Below, piece after piece: positions 6,466-10,530 of a stretch of 10,530 nt of DNA. A model generated the notes under the pieces. That model worked only from the letters and a program-made list of their open reading frames with translations, ran no database searches and was not told the origin of the DNA. A program made the translations under genes and the position numbers. The DNA is from Oscillospiraceae bacterium. Lineage in GTDB: Bacteria; Bacillota; Clostridia; Oscillospirales; Oscillospiraceae. How positions within the stretch are numbered: the first letter of the stretch is position 1; every line of letters begins with the position of its first letter. The DNA is taken from contig JAISTA010000036.1 in the NCBI GenBank assembly GCA_031272845.1, positions 1 through 10,530 on the forward strand. The letters run 5' to 3'.

Positions 6466-8244
6466 TTACTTGATTGTCTCCGCCGCCCAGCCGGAATACC
6501 GCGCGGCCTTTTCCTGCGCGTCCTGCGCGCTCCCGCCCTTTACAAGCACATACGCCTTGATTGTCGGCTCCGTGCCGGAGGGGCGCACTATAACCGCCGA
6601 GCCGTCCGCCAGGGCGTACCGCAGCATATCCGCCTCCGGCAGATAGTCCCGCGTTCCGATAACCGCAGTTCCGCCGATTTGCGTTGGCGGCGCGGCGCGC
6701 AGCGCTTCAATAAGAGACTTTATTGTGAAAAAGCCGTCCGCTCCCGGGAAAACAAAGCTGAGCGTCTTTTCCTCAAAGTACCCCAGACGCGAATACAGCT
6801 GCTCAAGCCGCCCGATAAGCGTAAGCCCCTCAGACGCGGCGCGCGCCGCTATCTCGCATATCAGCACCGCCGCCGTAACAGCGTCCTTGTCGCGCACATA
6901 GTCGCCAGCCAGGTGCCCGTAGGACTCCTCAAACGCAAAGACGACAGTCGCTTCCTCCTCCTCGGTCAGGCGGTCTATCTCCTTTGCGATGTACTTAAAG
7001 CCGGTGAACGTATCGATACAGCTTGCCCCATAGCTTTCAGCCGCCGCGCGTCCCATCTCGGTTGTGACGATTGACTTGACGATTGCCGTATTTTCCGGCG
7101 TTGTGCCGCTCTGCCTGTAGGCATTAAGGATGTGGTCAATCATCAAAACGCCTGTTTTGTTGCCGGAAATATGGACGTACTGCTTCGCCGCTGGGTCGGG
7201 CTTTGCCATAACCGCGACACGGTCGCAATCCGGGTCTGTTGCGATGATAATGTCCGCGTCCTTTTCGTCAGCCAGCTTCAGCGCCTCGGCAAAGCTTTCC
7301 GGAAACTCCGGATTCGGACTTGCAAGTCCCGGAAAGTCTCCGTCCGCCGCTGACTGCGAGGGAACGGGGAACAGGTTTTTTATGCCGAGGTTTCGCAGCG
7401 CGTTCGGCACAAGGTCACGTCCCGCGCCGAAAAGCGGCGTATAAACAACGCGCAGCTCCGCCAGCTCGCGGCGGTAGGGCTCGATACGGCGGGACTTTGT
7501 CCCAAGCTCAAGCTCCTGCAAAAACGCGAGATCAGCCGGAACGGTGTCCTGTCGGCGGCGTGCGGGACGGGCAACGCCGCTCGTTTGAGTAAGCGTGCCT
7601 GTCGCGGCCTTGCCGATAAGGCGAATTTGGTTTTTCTCCAGCGCCTCGTTAAACGGAACTCTTTTGCTGTAGGAAAAAATGTCGTTATCACGCATTTTTT
7701 CGGCTATCGGCACGGCAAATTCCTTTAGAATCTGCCCGCCTGTGTTGTCATACACCTTATAGCCGTTATACTCGGCGGTGTTGTGGCTTGCCGTGATGTT
7801 GATACCCGCAATCGCGCCGTAATAGCGCACGGCAAAGCTTAGCTCCGGCGTCGGGCGTATATCGTCCGTCAGGTACGCCGTAATGCCGTTTGCGGCGACG
7901 ACCTCGGCCGCCGCCTGCGCGTATTCGCGGCTGTTATGTCGGCTGTCGTATGTAATGCAGATGATTTTCTGGCTTGTAAAGCGCGAAACGGGCTTTTGCG
8001 CCGCCGTAAGAAAAACGTCGCAAACGCACTGCGTCGCGTGGCGCACGATATGCGCGTTAATGCAGTTTGTGCCCGCGCCCATAACGCCGCGCAGCCCCGC
8101 CGTGCCGAACTCAACGTCCTTGAAAAAGCGGGACTTTATTTCGTCCTCATTGCCGGATATTGCTTGCAGCTCCGCCCTTTCAGCGTCCGTCAGGCACGGA
8201 GAGCCGAGCCATGTGTTGTATCGGTTCAGATAATCCTCAGGCAT
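6466..8244 (-). CDS. pgcA: Alpha-phosphoglucomutase / phosphohexomutase (PgcA type)
   Basis: The 592-residue product is an alpha-D-phosphohexomutase of the long PgcA type (B. subtilis enzyme about 580). It interconverts Glc-6-P and Glc-1-P, feeding UDP-glucose, glycolipid and wall polymer synthesis. All four active-site loops are visible: TASHN with phospho-Ser153, the Mg-binding DPDCDR (337-342, Cys where Ala is usual), the sugar-specificity loop FEESYG (438-443), and the phosphate-binding RPSGTEP (554-560). Two oddities occur: a basic, low-complexity stretch at about residues 213-236 (TLTQTSGVARPARRR) where relatives have a short linker, and TPLFGAG (269-275) where relatives usually have TPLHGTG. 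ATG 8244 is chosen because AGGGTGG lies 6 bases ahead; a TTG at 8289 would add 15 residues but overlaps an upstream hairpin. The glucose rather than mannose specificity is by family resemblance. The frame is intact. Confidence 0.93.
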   Translation of the reverse strand: MPEDYLNRYNTWLGSPCLTDAERAELQAISGNEDEIKSRFFKDVEFGTAGLRGVMGAGTNCINAHIVRHATQCVCDVFLTAAQKPVSRFTSQKIICITYDSRHNSREYAQAAAEVVAANGITAYLTDDIRPTPELSFAVRYYGAIAGINITASHNTAEYNGYKVYDNTGGQILKEFAVPIAEKMRDNDIFSYSKRVPFNEALEKNQIRLIGKAATGTLTQTSGVARPARRRQDTVPADLAFLQELELGTKSRRIEPYRRELAELRVVYTPLFGAGRDLVPNALRNLGIKNLFPVPSQSAADGDFPGLASPNPEFPESFAEALKLADEKDADIIIATDPDCDRVAVMAKPDPAAKQYVHISGNKTGVLMIDHILNAYRQSGTTPENTAIVKSIVTTEMGRAAAESYGASCIDTFTGFKYIAKEIDRLTEEEEATVVFAFEESYGHLAGDYVRDKDAVTAAVLICEIAARAASEGLTLIGRLEQLYSRLGYFEEKTLSFVFPGADGFFTIKSLIEALRAAPPTQIGGTAVIGTRDYLPEADMLRYALADGSAVIVRPSGTEPTIKAYVLVKGGSAQDAQEKAARYSGWAAETIK

Positions 8245-8336
8245 AAAAAACCACCCTATAAAAGTTATAATTTGCGTCCGGCCGCACAAAATTTGCGTGC
8301 AGCCGGACCTTTGCGTGTTTTGAGTTCGACGCGCTG
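8245..8336 (-). promoter_or_regulatory. Structured leader between iorB and pgcA: hairpin and three direct repeats
   Basis: On the - strand a 12-bp stem (GTCCGGCTGCAC at 8297-8308 with GTGCGGCCGGAC at 8276-8287) encloses a 9-base loop. One pair is G-U in the - strand RNA but a C/A mismatch in + strand RNA, which favours a role in the leftward transcript. The heptamer TTTGCGT (+ strand) occurs three times, at 8271-8277, 8292-8298 and 8310-8316. No good U-tract follows, so a plain terminator is unlikely. A TATAAC at 8265-8270 (- strand) could be a -10 box but has no convincing -35. The function is unknown. Confidence 0.5.
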
Positions 8337-8942
8337 TTACGCCGTCGCCGTATTTGCGGCGGCTCCCATTGCAAACGCCTTTTTGTTGACCTCAAGCAGC
8401 CTTTCCGGCACAACCTGCCCAAGCGCGGCAAGCCACTCGCTCTCCGGAATATCAAAATACCGCGAGGCGCGGCCCATAAGGGCGATATTCACGGCCTTGG
8501 CCGTTCCCGCCTCCTGAGCCGCCGCAAGCGCATCAAACGCGTCGAGCCTGCCGCCGAGAGGCGCCAGCGCCGCGCTTATTTTCTCCTCAAGTCCCGCAGG
8601 ATACTCCGCCGCGCCTGTGATAACGGGCATGGGATCGATTTTCTGCGTGTTGGAAACGATTATCCCGCCGCGCGAAAGATACGGCAGCGCGCGCGCCGCC
8701 TCCAGCAGCTCAAAGGAGATGATAAGCTCTGCGCCGCCCTCGTCTACAATCGGGGAAAACACCTTGTCTCCGTACCGTACATAGGTTACGACGCTTCCTC
8801 CGCGCTGGCTCATACCGTGCACCTCGGAAACCTTTACGTCATACCCCCGGTTTAACAGTACGCGTCCGAGCAGACGCGAGGCAAGCAGGCTCCCCTGTCC
8901 GCCGACGCCGACAATCATAACGCTTTTTGTTGGTGTGTTCAT
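8337..8942 (-). CDS. iorB: Indolepyruvate:ferredoxin oxidoreductase, beta subunit (IorB)
   Basis: The 201-residue product matches the small (gamma-domain) subunit of indolepyruvate:ferredoxin oxidoreductase, of normal length. With IorA it converts aryl pyruvates (from Trp, Phe, Tyr) and CoA to aryl-acetyl-CoA, CO2 and reduced ferredoxin, or the reverse, in anaerobes. The Rossmann-like start VMIVGVGGQGSLLASRLLG (8-26) and the strongly conserved SEVHGMSQRGGSV (39-51) identify it. This subunit carries no thiamine diphosphate or Fe-S motifs; those belong to IorA, which is not in the window: the gene upstream is glmM and the one downstream is pgcA. ATG 8942 is chosen because GGAG lies 8 bases ahead and a strong promoter lies about 45 bases before that. 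The frame stays open upstream to 9170, but that part crosses the promoter and has no family similarity. Other 2-oxoacid oxidoreductase gamma subunits are the main alternative. Confidence 0.9.
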   Translation of the reverse strand: MNTPTKSVMIVGVGGQGSLLASRLLGRVLLNRGYDVKVSEVHGMSQRGGSVVTYVRYGDKVFSPIVDEGGAELIISFELLEAARALPYLSRGGIIVSNTQKIDPMPVITGAAEYPAGLEEKISAALAPLGGRLDAFDALAAAQEAGTAKAVNIALMGRASRYFDIPESEWLAALGQVVPERLLEVNKKAFAMGAAANTATA

Positions 8943-8993
8943 AGACTTTGCTCCAAAAGCCGGGTTTTCGGCATTGTTTTTTCGCTTTTTTGT

Positions 8994-9022
8994 ATTATAC
9001 AACAAAGCGGCGGCAAGTGCAA
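8994..9022 (-). promoter_or_regulatory. Vegetative promoter of iorB
   Basis: On the - strand TTGCAC (9017-9022) and a perfect TATAAT (8994-8999) are separated by exactly 17 bases, close to the SigA/sigma-70 consensus. An A-rich tract (AAAAAAAATAAAAA, 9026-9039) just upstream of the -35 box resembles an UP element. Transcription would begin near 8987, giving a leader of about 45 bases before iorB. This is the best promoter in the window. Confidence 0.8.
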
Positions 9023-9200
9023 GGGTTTTTATTTTTTTTGGAGGCTTGACCTTTTGGTGCAGGGCTGAGGTTTTTGCAGGGGCGGCAAGCTGGCGGATGC
9101 GGCCCTTGCGGCGGATTCCGTAGGATGGGGGCTTTTGGTTTGCGTCGCAAAGAACACCAACCCACGCCACAACCCAAAATCAGTGCCATCCCGCAACACC
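9023..9200. repeat. Non-coding gap, candidate dispersed repeat
   Basis: These 178 bases hold no supported gene, although reading frames stay open on both strands. Their translations are rich in Pro, Arg, Lys and Cys and look unlike real protein. The - strand conceptual string AKTSALHQKVKPPKK resembles short spurious hypothetical proteins that I recall from several clostridial annotations. This recollection is unverified but suggests a repeated intergenic element. Small inverted repeats are present, such as TTTGC/GCAAA around 9139-9151 and GCAAG/CTTGC around 9087-9110. Only one copy is in the window, so repeat status cannot be shown here. Confidence 0.3.
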
Positions 9201-9206
9201 ACACAC

Positions 9207-9244
9207 AAAAACAGCCCCCGGAGGAATCCTTCCTCCGGAGGCTG
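9207..9244 (-). terminator. Intrinsic terminator of glmM
   Basis: On the - strand CAGCC (9240-9244) and CCGGAGGAA (9230-9238) pair with TTCCTCCGG (9218-9226) and GGCTG (9212-9216) around a 3-base loop with one mismatch. It is followed by UUUUU (9207-9211). It begins 13 bases after the glmM stop codon, so glmM is probably transcribed separately from iorB, which has its own promoter beyond it. Confidence 0.88.
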
Positions 9245-9257
9245 TGCACATCCCTCA

Positions 9258-10530
9258 CTACCGCCCCAGCAGCGCTGTTACAACGTCGCCTATCCGCCGC
9301 GCCGTGCCCTCGGCCTCCTCACGCGTTTCGGCCTCGACCGTTACGCGAATCAGGCTTTCCGTGCCGCTCGGGCGTACGAGCACCATTCCGCGAGTGCCGA
9401 TTCGCTCCGTCTCACGGGCGATTATCGCCTTTAGCTCGGCGTTTTCCATAAGCTCGGCTTTTTTTGCGGCGGGAACCTCTACATTTAGGATAATCTGCGG
9501 GTTTTGCCGTATGATTTTCGCGAATTCAGAGGCTTTTTTGCCGCTCTTTGCAAGGCACGACAGGAACTTAACCGCCGTTAACTCGCCGTCTCCGGTCGTC
9601 GCGTCCTCCAGAAAAATTGTGTGTCCGGAGGCCTCTCCGCCGAGAATGCCGCCGCAGGATCGCATTAGCTCCAAAACGTGCCTGTCGCCGACGTCCGATT
9701 TTAAGAGAGTTATGCCCTCGTTTTCGGCGAACTCGTTAAAGCCCGAATTTGTCATAACAGTGCCGACGACTGTGTTGTTTGGCAACCGACCCGCGTTTTT
9801 CAGCTCCCGCGCGCACGCGGCAAGCACAATGTCGCCGTTTATCTCGCCGCCCGTTTCGTCCACAAAAAGACACCTGTCCGCGTCCCCGTCAAAGGCGACG
9901 CCTATGCTGTAGCCGCCGGAAATGACGCGGCTTTTTAGCTGATCCAAATGCGTAGAGCCGCAGCCTGCGTTGATGTTCACGCCGTCCGGGCTGTTATGTA
10001 TAATATCTGCGCGGCAGTCGAGATGCGCAAAAAGCGCCGGAGCAGTCTCACTCGCCGCCCCGCAGGCGCAGTCTACGAGAACCGACAGTCCTGAAAGCCC
10101 CGGTGCCGCGCGCGCCGCAAGGTAGTCTACATAGCCGAAGAAACGGTCATTTTCCGGCGGCGCGACAACCCTGCCGAGCCTTTCGTGCGTTGCGGCAAGA
10201 CGCTTCAACTCGTCGGGCGAGTCAATCAGCGCCTCGATTTCACGCTCCGCGTCGTCTGTTATTTTGAATCCGTCTGTTGAGAAAAGCTTTATTCCGTTGT
10301 GTTCATACGGGTTGTGCGAGGCCGAGATTACAATACCCATAACGGCTCCGCGCAGCCTTGTGACATACGCAACTCCCGGCGTCGGGAAAACGCCGAGTGA
10401 CAGCACGTCCACCCCCGCAGCGCAAAGTCCGGCGGTGAGCGCAGTCTCAAGCATATCGGAGGATATGCGGGTGTCCTTGCCGATGACGGCAAACGGCCTT
10501 TCCGCGTCCGCCGCGCGTCCCTTTGTCAGC
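9258..10530 (-). CDS. glmM: Phosphoglucosamine mutase (GlmM), 5' end outside window
   Basis: GlmM converts glucosamine-6-phosphate to glucosamine-1-phosphate, the step before GlmU makes UDP-GlcNAc for peptidoglycan and other wall glycans. The frame stays open to the window edge, and codons beyond the ATG at 10454 read ...FAVIGKDTRISSD, a conserved GlmM segment, so that ATG is internal. By comparison with ~450-residue relatives about 35 N-terminal residues are missing, including the FGTDGVRG motif. Visible loops are the phosphoserine site ISASHNPYEHNG, the Mg-binding DGDADR, the sugar loop GGEASGH (GGExSGH type specific for GlmM) and RPSGTES near the C-terminus (Pro is more usual than the final Ser). 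The stop is TAG at 9258-9260, followed by a clear terminator. It supplies the pathway that MurA, encoded earlier in the window on the other strand, draws on. The family identification is very secure. Confidence 0.96.
   Translation of the reverse strand, partial: LTKGRAADAERPFAVIGKDTRISSDMLETALTAGLCAAGVDVLSLGVFPTPGVAYVTRLRGAVMGIVISASHNPYEHNGIKLFSTDGFKITDDAEREIEALIDSPDELKRLAATHERLGRVVAPPENDRFFGYVDYLAARAAPGLSGLSVLVDCACGAASETAPALFAHLDCRADIIHNSPDGVNINAGCGSTHLDQLKSRVISGGYSIGVAFDGDADRCLFVDETGGEINGDIVLAACARELKNAGRLPNNTVVGTVMTNSGFNEFAENEGITLLKSDVGDRHVLELMRSCGGILGGEASGHTIFLEDATTGDGELTAVKFLSCLAKSGKKASEFAKIIRQNPQIILNVEVPAAKKAELMENAELKAIIARETERIGTRGMVLVRPSGTESLIRVTVEAETREEAEGTARRIGDVVTALLGR

Noticed and set aside
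6451..7074. Rightward open frame of 207 codons antisense to pgcA
   Set aside because: It is Arg-rich and protein-unlike, and overlaps the conserved catalytic half of a clear phosphomutase on the other strand.
8245..8289. TTG start at 8289 for the phosphoglucomutase
   Set aside because: The extra 15 residues run through the hairpin and repeats, and AGGGTGG stands 6 bases before the ATG at 8244.
8271..8316. Three TTTGCGT repeats considered as a CRISPR or integration site
   Set aside because: The repeats are only 7 bases, the spacing is 11-14 bases, and no cas or integrase gene is present.
8943..9170. In-frame upstream extension of iorB to an ATG at 9170, giving a 277-residue product
   Set aside because: The extension crosses the TTGCAC-17-TATAAT promoter, has no family similarity, and the ATG at 8942 has a proper ribosome binding site and matches the usual IorB start.
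9244..9912. Rightward open frame of 222 codons antisense to glmM
   Set aside because: It is Ser/Arg/Pro-rich with no recognisable motif and lies wholly over conserved GlmM sequence and its terminator.

Overview
The window looks like ordinary chromosome from a low-to-mid GC-rich (by eye somewhat above 50% G+C) Gram-positive bacterium, most likely a member of the Clostridia such as an Oscillospirales/Ruminococcaceae-type anaerobe. This assignment is an inference. It rests on RNase Y, a Firmicutes-type MurA, S-layer homology (SLH) domains, indolepyruvate:ferredoxin oxidoreductase (an enzyme of anaerobes), AGGAG-type ribosome binding sites and intrinsic terminators. No phage, transposon, CRISPR array, tRNA or rRNA was seen.

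The left half (1-5537) reads rightward: the 3' part of rny (RNase Y, its start lies before the window), murA (first committed step of peptidoglycan synthesis), a multi-pass O-antigen ligase/polymerase-family membrane protein, and a secreted protein with two GxYxVGxDIPxGxY repeats and three C-terminal SLH domains. A terminator-like hairpin separates murA from the ligase gene. The ligase and SLH genes are only 32 bases apart and probably form one unit concerned with the cell surface. A strong hairpin at 5577-5618 ends this group.

The right half (5648-10530) reads leftward, converging on the first group. In transcription order it holds glmM (phosphoglucosamine mutase, start beyond the window) with its own terminator; a 315-base gap with a near-consensus promoter; iorB (indolepyruvate:ferredoxin oxidoreductase beta subunit); pgcA-type phosphoglucomutase; a HIT-family hydrolase; and a PaaI-like hotdog thioesterase. 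The last two overlap by one base (TGATG). iorB to the thioesterase may be one transcript, with a structured 92-base leader between iorB and pgcA.

Much of the window serves the cell envelope. GlmM makes GlcN-1-P, the precursor of UDP-GlcNAc, which MurA consumes. PgcA makes Glc-1-P for nucleotide sugars. The ligase-family protein and the SLH protein act at the outer surface. IorB, HIT and the thioesterase do not fit that theme; IorB and a PaaI-like thioesterase could be linked through aryl-acetyl-CoA.

I did not find a convincing undescribed system. The best leads are the gap at 9023-9200, which may be a dispersed repeat with a promoter at its edge; the orphan iorB; the hairpin with three direct repeats ahead of pgcA; the ligase/SLH pair; and small departures from family consensus in MurA and PgcA.
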